NCBI GenBank assembly: GCA_964247055.1
Contig: OZ176052.1
Span: forward strand, 4,650,001 to 4,714,000
DNA: 64,000 bases
Direction of reading: 5' to 3'
Source: Paragordius varius
Lineage: Eukaryota > Nematomorpha
A model generated the notes under the pieces. The model did no database searches. It was not told the DNA's origin and worked only from the letters and a program-made list of their open reading frames with translations. The translations under genes were made by a program, and so were the position numbers. Shown here in pieces: positions 53,534 to 64,000 of the stretch; positions within the stretch are counted from its first letter, which is position 1, and every line of letters begins with the position of its first letter.

Positions 53534-53662
53534 TTTTTTTATTGTTTTAGGGCCACAATTTCTCTAAAACAGGGGTGTCCAATACGCGGCGGCCATTTCA
53601 TACTTTATGTGCGGTTCGCGCAAAATTTGCAACTCATTCGCAAAAATATGCTCACAAAATTT

Positions 53663-55405
53663 TAGTTAAATGGATATATATTAAACATCTCAACCACATA
53701 TATGCCCCTCAAGCCATTTGTGTTCACCCTTGCTCAAGAATATATATTTTGCATAAAACTTTAAATTAGCTCTAAAATTGTGTTAAATAAAATTGAATAA
53801 ATTAGAATTTTTTGTTACATACAATTATTAAAATAGAGTCTTGAAGGTCAGTAAGAATTCTGATCGAAAGGGCAGTTTTTTATTTTAAAAGCCAATGATA
53901 CTACCGAAAATAACTTCTGATAATGAAAGGATTTTGCCATAATAAAAACGGTGGTAAGAAACCGTATAGAATGCGTGAAAATTTTTGAATACAATAAATT
54001 AATCAATACTTTTAAACTACAAAAAGCGTATTAAACAGATTGAGTTTATTAGACAGGAACTTTTTAGAGTATATCATCTCCTAGATATTAGATATTTCGT
54101 CAGCCTAATAAATAGATATTAATTTTAAAATAATCAATTATATAGGAGAATTTTTTTATAAAATAGACATTTAGTGTCTATCCCTAATTGTTTTTCGATA
54201 TATATTTTTATTAACTTATTCCTTGTTAATTTTATTAAAAAACCTCTTGAGGATATAATTCTTTATTACCTGTGGTAAATTAAAATGCATTCTACGGCCG
54301 ATTAGGCACACACATAAAGTCCAAAGGCCCTCTCAATTCCTAATTTTTTAGTCCCAATAAAACTTGCATAAAATTTATGTGATAAGAAATGAGTTTTTAT
54401 AAAATGTATTTTATTTTAATTTGGTGGCATCAATTTTAAAATCAACAATTTTGAAACAAATTAATAATAATGACACTAATTGATTAACTAAAAGCCATAT
54501 AACAAAAATTGGTAACTTTTTGTTAATTAGGTTTTAAATATTATTTTTAAATTTACAATATGGCCCTAACTGTATGACACTAACAAAATTTACTTTAAAA
54601 AGCCATATTTTATTGATTTTTATATTTTTTGAGCAAACATTCAAGAATTTACACAAAAAGCCATTAATTTACTAAATTTATTTAATGACATTAGAAATAT
54701 TTAAAAATGCTATTTTTCATAATTGATCGTTTTGTGTGTTTGGTTGTCGTTGGCATGGCAGATTGGACGGATTTCTAAATTACATTAAAAATGAAATTAT
54801 ATGAACAAAATTTTAAATATAAAGACAAATATTCTTTTCTAAAAAACCATACTTTTCGAATCTTGATTTTTTCAAATATAACTCATTGTTTTTCAATTGC
54901 AAAGTACATAATAGAGATGTATATTTATAACACAATTAATATGTATATTACGATTGTAATTAAATGATTTTTATAGGATAAATTAAAGTTTAAAAAAGTA
55001 TGGTTTACTTTTGATAAAAATACTTTTATAGTTTTACGTTTTGTCCGTATAATTTAAATTTTTACTGTAAGTTATTTTACAACATATATCAATTGAAATT
55101 ACTGAATAAAAGGAGCTATTTAAACATGAATGAATTGCTAATATATTTTATACACTAATTTTAGAAAATATATGTTTCAACTAAAATTTTAATATAATAA
55201 AAATTTTGTATAACAAATGGTCCAATTTAAAACCCAATACTTCCAGAGATCACAAATAATAAATAAAGATGATATAATTTATTCATAAAACTGTAATCTT
55301 AATCAAAAGTTCAGTAAAAATTTAACATCCTCCATAAAAGCAATATTTTGTATTTTTAGTCTAAAATTAAATTAAATTTTAAGCCTTTTTTCACCACATG
55401 AAAAG
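53663..55405. other. Gene-free spacer between tRNA-Ser and claspin
   Basis: AT-rich. Contains the 3' part of a decayed hAT-type MITE and one CAGTAAAA-type MITE (54783-55067). Nothing else recognised. Confidence 0.5.
54783..55067. mobile_element. CAGTAAAA-type Tc1/mariner MITE, copy 3
   Basis: 285 bp with TA on both sides. The left end is CATTAAAAATGAAATTAT (diverged), with AATATAAAGACAAAT inside. The right end is GTTTTACGTTTTGTCCG to TTTTTACTG. It shares ATTACGATTGTAATTAAATG with the interior of the other copies. Confidence 0.82.
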
Positions 55406-58023
55406 TTATAACTTTGCGTAAAAAATAAGGCTAAAATTTTCTTTATTTTTAGGGTTTGGAATAAAATTATAAAAAACCGTAGATGTTTTATGTTTTCCAA
55501 GTTTAATGGATGGAGATAATTTTTTGAAAATAAAATTTTCATTAGACAATTTGGATGTTGATGCGTTTCCATAGACCAGACTATTGGAATCCTCGTTCAA
55601 ATGTTTTACTATTTTGGACGAACTGTCTGAAAACAGTAAAGAATTGCTGATATCAGAAATATTGAATGATGGCATTTTCTAAATTTTACATATAAAAAAA
55701 GGAATTTTTTTCAAAAAAAGTAGTTATTAATTACAAAAATGTTATAAATATTATTGATATGCCCATTCTAATAAAAATTAAATGGCTGTAAATAAGGTGA
55801 TATTTAAAATTGAATATGTTACTTGCTAAAAATATTAAAAAAATTTACTAGGTAAATTTTATACACAAATTAAAACTTAAAATTGTAAATGATATTAGAA
55901 ACCAGGAAAAAAATTAAAATCCATGTTTTTAATCAATAAATAAACATTTTCAGTTGATGATAATAACTAATATACTGGCAATTATCAAATATACTTGTAT
56001 TATTTTTTCTTTCACATTATTGAGCGTGGCTAATGCACTCTGCCGTTTAATTATGTTAAAAGGCGTTTTAATTTCCTTTGTCTTGGATAAACCCAGTTGC
56101 TTAAAATGGTTTACACCAATCGTTGTTTCATTCTACATTAAAAAAGGATCAAAAATGAAAAAATATTTTTAAAAATACAATATTCGTATAGACTTTGTTA
56201 TCTAGAATCTTAAAGCTTATCTATAAAAAAAGTCTTATATTTCTGGATAATTAATATAAAAATCTGTGTTGGACCACCATTATAAACATGTCAAGAGCTT
56301 TTTAATATCATTAAAATTTATGTCTTTAAGTGATCAGAATCACATTTGTGTAATTAATGTTAAATTTGATGAAATTTCGCTGAAACAAACTCAATAATAA
56401 GAATAAGGCATTGAGTAAATTGTTATAATTCGATATGAAGCTGGTATAGTGATTTAGAGAGTTGAGAAATAATTCTGCCTTGTTCTAGTATTGAGGTTCT
56501 TGATATTAATATTTATGTTTTCTTAATGATTTTGTGTGTTATATTAATATTTCTGTTTCCTTTATGTTAATGTGTTCTTTTATGAATGTAATTAAATCAT
56601 ATAAAATCCAGAGGAACTGAATTATCTCGGCAGCATGCTGTTTGATGCGATTACTGAAAAAAGAGTTTGCAATGTTAAATATGAAATCTGCTTGATATTT
56701 GTGTTATTTGAGCAATACGAGGACAACACAGAATTATTTCCCAACTCTATAAATCACTATACCTTCACATAGAATTATTATCTGACTTTTATTTCACATC
56801 ATATTTTACCGTTTGTTTCGTAGTCGTACCATCAGTAACAACATTTGCCATTAATTGCTCACGTTCAAATCGAAATTTCATGCGTGTCATTTCGTTAGAA
56901 ATATCATCCTCCTTATTTTCAGTTTTATATACAGGAGCAGTTTCTTTAATTGTACATGCATTATTTCCCGCTGAGTTTTCGACATCAATGCCCATTGCAT
57001 TTTCCATTGTATTAGCAAATGGTAGTTTTGTCATTAATTGCATTTTGAGTTTTAACGGTTTATTTTGATGGCAGTCAAAGGAGGTGTTATTCTGATCAGT
57101 GTGATCTCCACTAATTTGTTTTCCATTGGCTATTTGGAGAGATTCGTCTGCTTCTTCTTCATCATCGGAAAAAAGTTTGTTGTTTTTACCAATATCTCCA
57201 CTGTTTTTCTCGGTAACTGAATAAAAAGATTCAAAACGAGTTAAAATTCAGAAAATTTATTGGCGGAAGGCGCCATCTCCTTATAAGTTATAAATCAAGA
57301 GGAGTAGAAATAGTTAGTCTACCAAGTTGCAGGTTGGACACACGTGGTAAACACTGTCAACAAAATTTGGGTTTTTCATAGTCTCTTAGGATGTAATTCC
57401 AACCTGTAACTAGGGAGGCTAACTATTTCTACTCCTCTTGATTTATGAGTTAAACCTCAATTGTTAGATAAAATAAATCCTATATTATAGTAAATACAAA
57501 AATTATAATGTACATTGCTATTAAATGAAATAGGTCATAATACAATCCTATATTTCTTAAAATACAACTAAAAGGGAACATTATAGTAAGAATGTAGATA
57601 TATTACCAAAAGAACGTAAAAATAGATAAACTTTTGCAATATGAACATTTTATACAAAAATAAGTGTAGAGATAACCTTCATCAAAATTCCATTTAAACC
57701 GTTTGACCCGTAAGTTTTTACCGTTTTCAGGATCATCTGGATCATCAAAGAATATTTCTTGTAGTGCTCGAATCTCTCGTTTATCCTGATCCAAAGTTAC
57801 TTTTCTAAATTTTATGACACAATACATCAAATAATTATATCTAAAAATTAAAACATCTTTAATAAAAAATATGAAAATATATGGTAAATTACCTATGTAT
57901 CCTTCCCAATTCATCCTTTAATTCCGTTTCGTCCATGTTAAAATTCTCAGCCTCAACATCGATTTCATAATCATCGTCTAGAGATTAATATAAAATAAAA
58001 TAAATTATTAAAGCTTTGGAAAC

Positions 58024-58067
<44 letters not shown>

Positions 58068-59848
58068 ATAAGTATACAATTTTTAAATTTATTATACCAT
58101 CATTTTCTAATTCATCTTTCCCCACATCGGATCCAGACAATTCTGCCTCTTCATCAATGTACTCATTTACTTCGATTCTAAACGATATCGTACAAAAATT
58201 AGTTTTAAATGCAACACAAACCCTGTTTTTGAAATCTAAAATGGTTTTGAAAACATGAGAGATTAGATTTGTAAATTAAAAATATGGAAAAAAAATTAAA
58301 TTTAAAAATAAATTATGTCAAATATACTATATTAATTAAATAAATTTGGTTTTAAATTTATTTACAATATATTTTTTTAATTAAATTATAAATTTTTGAT
58401 TTTGTTTCTTTGGTATTTCTTTCGAACGTGTGCATCGTATATTTAAAAGCCAATTTATAATATAAAATAACAACAAACCAACAGAACCAAAAAAATGTGT
58501 TACATTTTCGGCGAGAAGAAAATATAGTTTTAAAATAAATATTTTGGGTAATAAAATCCCCCAAATTTTTCAAACTTTACCTTTGTCAATGGCCACAAAT
58601 GCTGTAAAAATAAAATTGAAATGTTAAATTTTCACTATTTACATTTATTTTTAATGACCCTGAATAGGTCTTATTAGGAAAATTAGTATCAAGTATCAAA
58701 AAATTTCGCGAATCTTTTTGATTTTAATAAAGTATATGAGAGAAAATAAGTAAAAAATATACTTTTCCGGACGTCGTTTAACATATTCCAAGAATTCGTC
58801 TTCTTCGTCTCGATAACCGTCGTCTTTAAGTGATGTTCCTTCGTGTTCGTTTTGGCTGGAATTATCGCTTTCAATTTCATCCTCACTGCTATCTGAATTT
58901 TGACTCTTATCTTTGGCTAAACTCTGTTGCCGTTTAGAATTGGATATATTGCTAGCTTGGGAGTTATTTTGCCCAATATCTGAGTCTACATCGTCATCAT
59001 CAGAGTATTTGGAAACGTTATTACAATCAAACGTAGTATCTAAAAAAACGATACAATTATAAATATATTGATAAAATTAGTGTTATGATCGTATGTGAAA
59101 ACAGGCGATCGCTTTTATAAAAAAAGGTATCGTTTTAATTCGGAAATAACCATCTAAGATTTGGTTGGTACGTAAATCAATAAAAAATTATTACAAAAAT
59201 TTTTCATTTTATAATATTGTGGCTAATGCTAGTCGTTTTTAAAATGTTTGCTCAATATGGGTAGGTAAGATTAAAAAATATTTCCAATTTATACGCATGA
59301 ATATATATTGTACAAAAACAAATAAAACAAAAGTATATATGGGTTTTATATTAAAGGTATAAAATATAGAGCTATACAAATCACACATAAAATTTAAATA
59401 AAACCACGTATACCAAGTAAAAATTTATATTTGGTGTTATAAAGGAGTTATTATGTATTTAAAAATCCAAAATAAATTTTTTTAATAAAAATACAATTAA
59501 AGGAAAAATAATAAATCCACACGCCTAAAATATTATTTGCTATTATGATAATTTATTAATTTATATAATAAATATGTTACAGTTTGAAATGCTAAAATAG
59601 ATTATTTTAGAAATATATAGCAAAGTATAAGGGTTTTTTTAAAAACCGCATGTTTTGTAGATTAACACCCATAGATACTTAAAAAATAGAATATTATATA
59701 TATAGGGTGTTTTTATTAAAATTTGATATAACCGATCGGTAGGTCCTTGGCATTATTTTTGTCATCATTTTCGTTCCAAGAAATATTTGTCGTTTCTGTA
59801 TCACTACTAATTTTCTTGCTAAAGATTTTTGGTTTCTATTTATGTAAA
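55406..59848 (-). CDS. CLSPN: Claspin, C-terminal and central exons
   Basis: Replication-checkpoint adaptor that supports CHK1 activation and fork progression. Exons (minus) with matching phases: about 59848-59743, 59039-58763, 58177-58098, 57977-57893, 57804-57677, 57216-56810, 55678-55406. Conserved order as in human: YVKRRPEKIEVNEYIDEEAE and LSGSDVG (human LRKYLEDEAEVSGSDVG), acidic DDDYEID, ELKDELGRIHRKVTLDQDKR (human [20 protein letters not shown]), VKRFKWNFDE (human TRKFRWK), RMKFRFEREQLMANV (human ARWRKERIEREQWL), and NFIFKKLSPSIK near the C-terminus (human NFVFHTLSPVK). The upstream part is rich in Asp, Glu and Ser, as in claspins. There may be extra small exons (for example near 58.58 kb). 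Confidence 0.85.
57290..57446. repeat. Hairpin-forming inverted repeat in a claspin intron
   Basis: A perfect 28-bp inverted repeat (57290-57317 with 57419-57446; core AAGAGGAGTAGAAATAG), extended by a diverged inner pair containing CAGGTTGGA (57329-57338) and TCCAACCTG (57398-57406). Loop of about 60 bp. Probably a small fold-back MITE. Confidence 0.75.
58027..58061. repeat. (AT)n microsatellite
   Basis: About 17 AT dinucleotides in the intron between two claspin exons. Confidence 0.9.
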
Positions 59849-59919
59849 ATAGTAAGGGATTGTGAATTCGCAATAAAGTGTAAATAATTTATCATTTAAA
59901 AACTCTAATACAACATATA

Positions 59920-60193
59920 CAATAAAAATTGTAATACAGACACGTAAAAATATAATGACAAATATTTTTTTGTAAAAGACCCCTGCATTTTTTTTAATTA
60001 AATTATTAAAAACCTAACTCATTGTTTGAAATTGCAGAGTGTGAATTAGAGATGTTTATTGGTAACAAATTATGCATTTACAATTGTAATTAAAATAATC
60101 CTAATAGAAAAAAATACGGTTTAAAAATATGGTTGTCTTTTTAAAAAAAACAACATTTGTGTGTATTACGCTTTGTCTGTAAATATAAATACT
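59920..60193. mobile_element. CAGTAAAA-type Tc1/mariner MITE, copy 4 (decayed)
   Basis: Left end CAATAAAAATTGTAATAC after TA, with ACACGTAAAAATATAATGAC just inside. The right end is degraded (CGCTTTGTCTGTAAATA). The interior ATTTACAATTGTAATTAAA is shared with other copies. Lies in a claspin intron. Confidence 0.65.
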
Positions 60194-60214
60194 TAAAAGT
60201 CAAAAAATTATGAT

Positions 60215-62507
60215 AACAATACCTGAACTTTTGTTAGTGGTTTAATACCATCAAGGTCTTCATCGTCAGAAGATAAAATAATTGTTTTTTTCATCTTGGG
60301 CTGACTATATACATATATTCAGAAATATATATATATATATATAATTAATAGTGATGAATCGTTTATGTTCCAATTTCTCAATTTTTTTGTTCCGTATTTT
60401 TTTTTAAAGAAAGATTTAAATCAGGGGTGTCCAGCACGCGGCCCTTCGAAATTCTTTGTACGGCCAGCATAAATTTGGAAATTCATTATTTGGAAAAATA
60501 TGATTATTACTTAAATGGATATAAGCATTTTTGTTTAGATTTTACAATCTTATATATGAAATCTAATAGATAGTTACACAATGATTCAAAATATCTGAAT
60601 CACGTAAATGAGGTGACAAATCAGTAAAAACGCAAAAATAAAAACGTTTTGACTAGTTGTTATCTTATTTGAATACGTCACCCTTATATTACCAGCTGAA
60701 AAAATAAAATTATTTTTCCACGCTCCACAGGTAGGGCGACTATATTTAACGATTCGAAATGCATATTGAATCTAAAATGGCAAAAACTAGCGTATGATTG
60801 GTTGGAAACCTTCTTTTTAATAATTTATATAAAGTTATGTAAAAAAATTTGAAATAAAGATACATTATAAACTATATATAGGCATCAAAACTTATTGCTT
60901 TAAATATTAACATACAGAGGGACAAATAACTAGATAGATAATAATTAGTAAAGTATATGCGTTTTGCAAAAAACTAAACCGAACCTCGGTAAAAAAAGAT
61001 ATTGTGACCACCCGAATTCGCGTTAAAAATGTCCAAGGACATATAGAAACCAAGTAAATTGTATAACTTTAATATGCATATATAAATAATTTAAAAACCC
61101 ATTATTTTCATTGACAACAGGAATGGACACGTTTGAATCCAAATTCTCATCATCGGTGAAACTACTATTGTTAAGAGATGGTGATTTTTGATTTATTACC
61201 ATTGGCGTACGATCAGGTGATAAGGTTACAGCCCCAATAGGTGTTAAAAGTTCACCCAACATACTAAGGTTATGTTGCGTGTTTTGTAAACTAAAATCAA
61301 GCATTTCTTTCCCATTGTTTTTATTTTCAAATGGATTGTTAATGCGATTCAGGATATTAGATGCGTTATCAAATGTTTTCACGTTTTCTTCGATTTGCGT
61401 TTGGGTTTCTTGTTGTTGTGAGAGACAATAGAACAGGAATTGGAAAAATCATCTTCAATTTCCACTTGATTGTCGCCAATGTTTTCTGGGTGTATTTTAA
61501 TTTCATAATAAAACTAACTAAATGTCATGAATTAACTTATTTGAGGGAGAAGAATTGGCTAATTTATATTTAATACTTAAACTATATTTTTCTGATTTCA
61601 AATAAAATAACCAAGTTTTATCAAATAAAAACGGTTAAATAGTCCCGTTTCTTTTCCCACCCTAATTTATTTAAGGAAACGTATAAATTTATACAATAAG
61701 CACACTTTTAATATATTTTATTTACCTGTTTCGTGTTTTTTGCTCGGTGACTGTATCCCAAATAATTTATTAACATTTCGACGAATTTCTTCTATTCTAA
61801 GGGTTTGGCTTTCGCTATCTACTTCGCTTTTTTCGGGCGTTTTAACATGCGAAAAATCAAATTTTAATATTTTTGCTGTTGCTGTTGTTGTACTGTTTGG
61901 GTCATCATTCTCAATACTAATTCCATTGTTCAGATTTTTTTGAGTTGTAAGACAGCGCGAAAAATAAGCACCCCAATCCAAAGCATCACATGCTGTTTCC
62001 TCCTCACCAAGGGTGGTGTTTTCTGCATGGTGTAAAAAAATATATTTAGTGATTTATTAAGTAAGTATTGAATCAAAATAATATAATACCTTTATTTAAT
62101 AGAACACAATGGCTATCATCAAACAAATGATAGTTTTCGAAATAGGGATCTTCACATAAATCAATTTTTAACAAAATCATAAGTGCATATTGAGCTTTTT
62201 TAAGCCTTATTACAATTTTTCTAAGAAATTTTTTTATGCGTAATAATTTGCTAAAATATATTTTAAAATTTCGAGAATAGAACAATGTTATGTGAAAAAT
62301 AATCGCTCAAATATTGGAATTTGTAGAATGTGATTTTAAAATCCTTTATGGTAAAACCTTTGTCCATATTATTTGATGATATAGCGCTATTAATAATTAG
62401 GGGTGTGGATTGCGAGGATTTAAATAGATCTATAGATCCAAGGGCTGATGATTGCATTTCCGAGTTAACAACTGACATCATCTCCAAACTGTTTATATTT
62501 TTGTTTT
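60215..62507 (-). CDS. Probable N-terminal exons of claspin, or a separate unidentified gene
   Basis: Coding-like segments on the same strand as claspin: 62507 to about 62.29 kb (MMSVVNSEMQSSALGS and Ser-rich sequence), about 62.23-62.09 kb (KIDLCEDPYFENYHLFDDSH), about 62.02-61.73 kb (EEETACDALDWGAYFS; IEEIRRNVNKLFGIQSPSKK), about 61.49-61.08 kb (NNPFENKNNG; ELLTPIGAVTLSPDRTPMV; VNENNGFLN) and about 60.30-60.22 kb (MKKTIILSSDDEDLDGIK). The composition and the SSDDED and NGFLN-like patches suit a claspin N-terminal region, but I could not match all splice phases. The 60.3-kb segment could itself be the claspin start. Function beyond this is not assigned. Confidence 0.45.
60422..60620 (+). mobile_element. 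hAT-type MITE fragment
   Basis: Begins CAGGGGTGTCCAGCACGCGG at 60422 after ATTTAAAT, and resembles the copies at 53.4-53.7 kb, including an ACTTAAATGGATATA-like stretch. No matching right end found; extent is approximate. Confidence 0.5.
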
Positions 62508-64000
62508 CTAAAAAAAGCGCAAAAAAGAAAATTATATGCAAAACATTTTTCAAAAAAACTTTCTATTAACACAATTTAATGGCGAGAATAACCATATCCC
62601 ACATTTACCCAATAAAAAATATGTAAATTTCTATATCCAAAAATTTATTTGGGACATTAAAACTAAACTTGAGGGCAGTTTATACTCGAGAAATTTTTAG
62701 CTATTTTTAACAATGTTACAATCAAATTTGTGATAAAAGCACGTCATGACAAATAAAACAGAATTGTAAAAAAGATAATTTTCGGTTTAATCAGGCTATA
62801 GGCGCTTTTTAATAAATAGTTTCATATGGATATACTTATATATGCGAATAAATAATATCATTCAAGAAGGCAAAATTTGATATCAAGCCACACAAAATTT
62901 CTAGTGGTAAAAAAATTGGTTGAAAATGTTTAATAATATTTTTGTCCACACCTCTGAATCAAAGATTATAAAATATGTAGGAAATATATTATTAAAATAA
63001 ATTCACAAAAATTAAATGCTATTATCATGTGCCTTTTTTAACAAGAAAAATAATTTATTATATTTATCATTTTTGATATTTATACAATAGAAATATTGGA
63101 CCTATAAAAAAACTACCCTATATAAGTCATTTGCACATTCATAAGGGAGAAAACGGTTGAAATAAAATAATTTAAGAAAAACCTTTTTATGGTCTATAAC
63201 CAACATGCATAATCAAAAGCTTAAAGATATCACTTTATTAGTTGAAAGGCAAAACAATGTATATAATTTTATAACAAAACTAATATCGACCATATAATGT
63301 GCTAGAGCTATTTAAATTAGCAAAAATAATGGTGATCAACGGTGAAGTAATATTAAATTGGTCATATTTTTCCCTGAAAAATAATTATTCGGCATTTGCG
63401 GTGTTTTATATCGTCTATAACCCGATTAAAATACCCTTAAATATAAATAAAATTTGATGTTTTCATGGAAAAATTACAAAAAACTTATAGAAAGCGATGA
63501 TATTTCCATCCAACGGATACGTCGGCCGTTTCCCCTTTTTAACTGTTTAGTCATTTTACGAAGTAGTGTTAGTGTATATATTTGTTCGCGATATCATATT
63601 ATTCATTATTTTTATACGAAATAATTTTCCTCAAAATCACATTTCAAAAATATTTATTCTATTCTCATTCGTTAAATGGTCAAAATATTATCCCTTTTTA
63701 AAATAACTTCACAAAAACTATCCTTAAAAGTCCATGACAGAAACAAATGGGGGAAGTTTTACTATAAAATCGCTAAATGTTGTTAATAGACTACAAGCCA
63801 ACCAACCATAATAAAAGCTACAAAATTCGTAGCATTTATGGGTTAATTATCCCTTTTAACAGATGTGCCTCTATGAAATTTGTATCAAAACAAATTTTGT
63901 AAATTTTGAAAATCATAGGTTTGTATTAAACAAAAAAACGATGCACACTTATATTTGTTATAATGTTCGCAGATGTGCATATTTGAATACTTTACACTAT
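62508..64000. other. AT-rich end of window; no gene seen
   Basis: No ORF, RNA gene or repeat boundary that I can support. The first exon or promoter of the claspin-strand gene may lie at its left edge. Confidence 0.45.

Larger units (their letters stand above)
53293..53662 (+). repeat. 185-bp tandem duplication covering the tRNA 3' half
   Basis: Two head-to-tail copies, 53293-53477 and 53478 to about 53662. Each has the tRNA from the anticodon stem to the 3' end, a short spacer (GGGCCACAATTTCTCTA), and the start of a hAT-type MITE (CAGGGGTGTC...GCGGCCCGCGC). They differ by scattered changes and by an 11-bp difference near the end. Confidence 0.85.

Noticed and set aside
55954-56172. 72-residue plus-strand hydrophobic ORF
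   Set aside because: Lies in a claspin intron with no partner or motif; AT-rich DNA yields such hydrophobic ORFs easily.

Overview
This window is very AT-rich eukaryotic DNA with animal-type protein genes. The most diagnostic trait is intron size. Introns are either extremely short (21-31 bp, at least fourteen across six host genes) or long and full of transposable elements. Metazoan-type subunits (NELF-B, claspin, complex I NDUFA8, JMJD4, SMPD4) plus introns near 22-30 bp best fit a dicyemid mesozoan, a group reported to have such introns. This placement is inference; another reduced, AT-rich animal parasite is possible.

Layout. 1-1.6 kb: no gene seen. 1.6-7.7 kb (+): an 11-exon mitochondrial-type isoleucyl-tRNA synthetase, intact in frame. 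7.95-8.35 kb (-): small unidentified membrane-protein ORF. 8.39-17.57 kb: a 9.2-kb inverted-dimer Tc1/mariner (IS630-type) transposon with roughly 3-kb arms. Its left arm is split by a 3.5-kb RTE/CFDP2-like LINE that starts with a probable HDV-like ribozyme. 17.7-23.1 kb (-): SMPD4 (nSMase3), 12 exons, divergent from RPB9 (+, 23.17-25.91 kb) across only 75 bp. RPB9's second intron is packed with repeats. 26.2-28.5 kb: a second IS630/Tc1-type transposon whose transposase gene carries its own tiny introns. 28.8-34.6 kb (-): NELF-B, about twice the human length. 35-39 kb: transposon-rich intergenic DNA. 39.3-43.9 kb (+): an unrecognised secreted protein gene of 7 exons. 44-50 kb: long-TIR elements, a piggyBac-type MITE and a decayed hAT transposon. 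50.5-51.1 kb (+): NDUFA8. 52.3-53.3 kb (+): JMJD4, with tRNA-Ser(AGA) starting 8 bp after its stop. 55.4-62.5 kb (-): claspin, with confident C-terminal exons and less certain N-terminal exons. 62.5-64 kb: nothing recognised.

The genes are ordinary nuclear housekeeping genes (translation, Pol II subunit, Pol II pausing, replication checkpoint, complex I, sphingolipid/nuclear envelope) and do not form a pathway cluster. The unusual content is the micro-intron architecture and the mobile elements: at least seven families, several non-autonomous and possibly undescribed. These include TTAA-flanked MITEs with a hairpin in each end, an element whose terminal repeats are 21-bp minisatellites, and a long-TIR family. 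I saw no retrovirus, LTR element, Polinton, CRISPR array or toxin gene.
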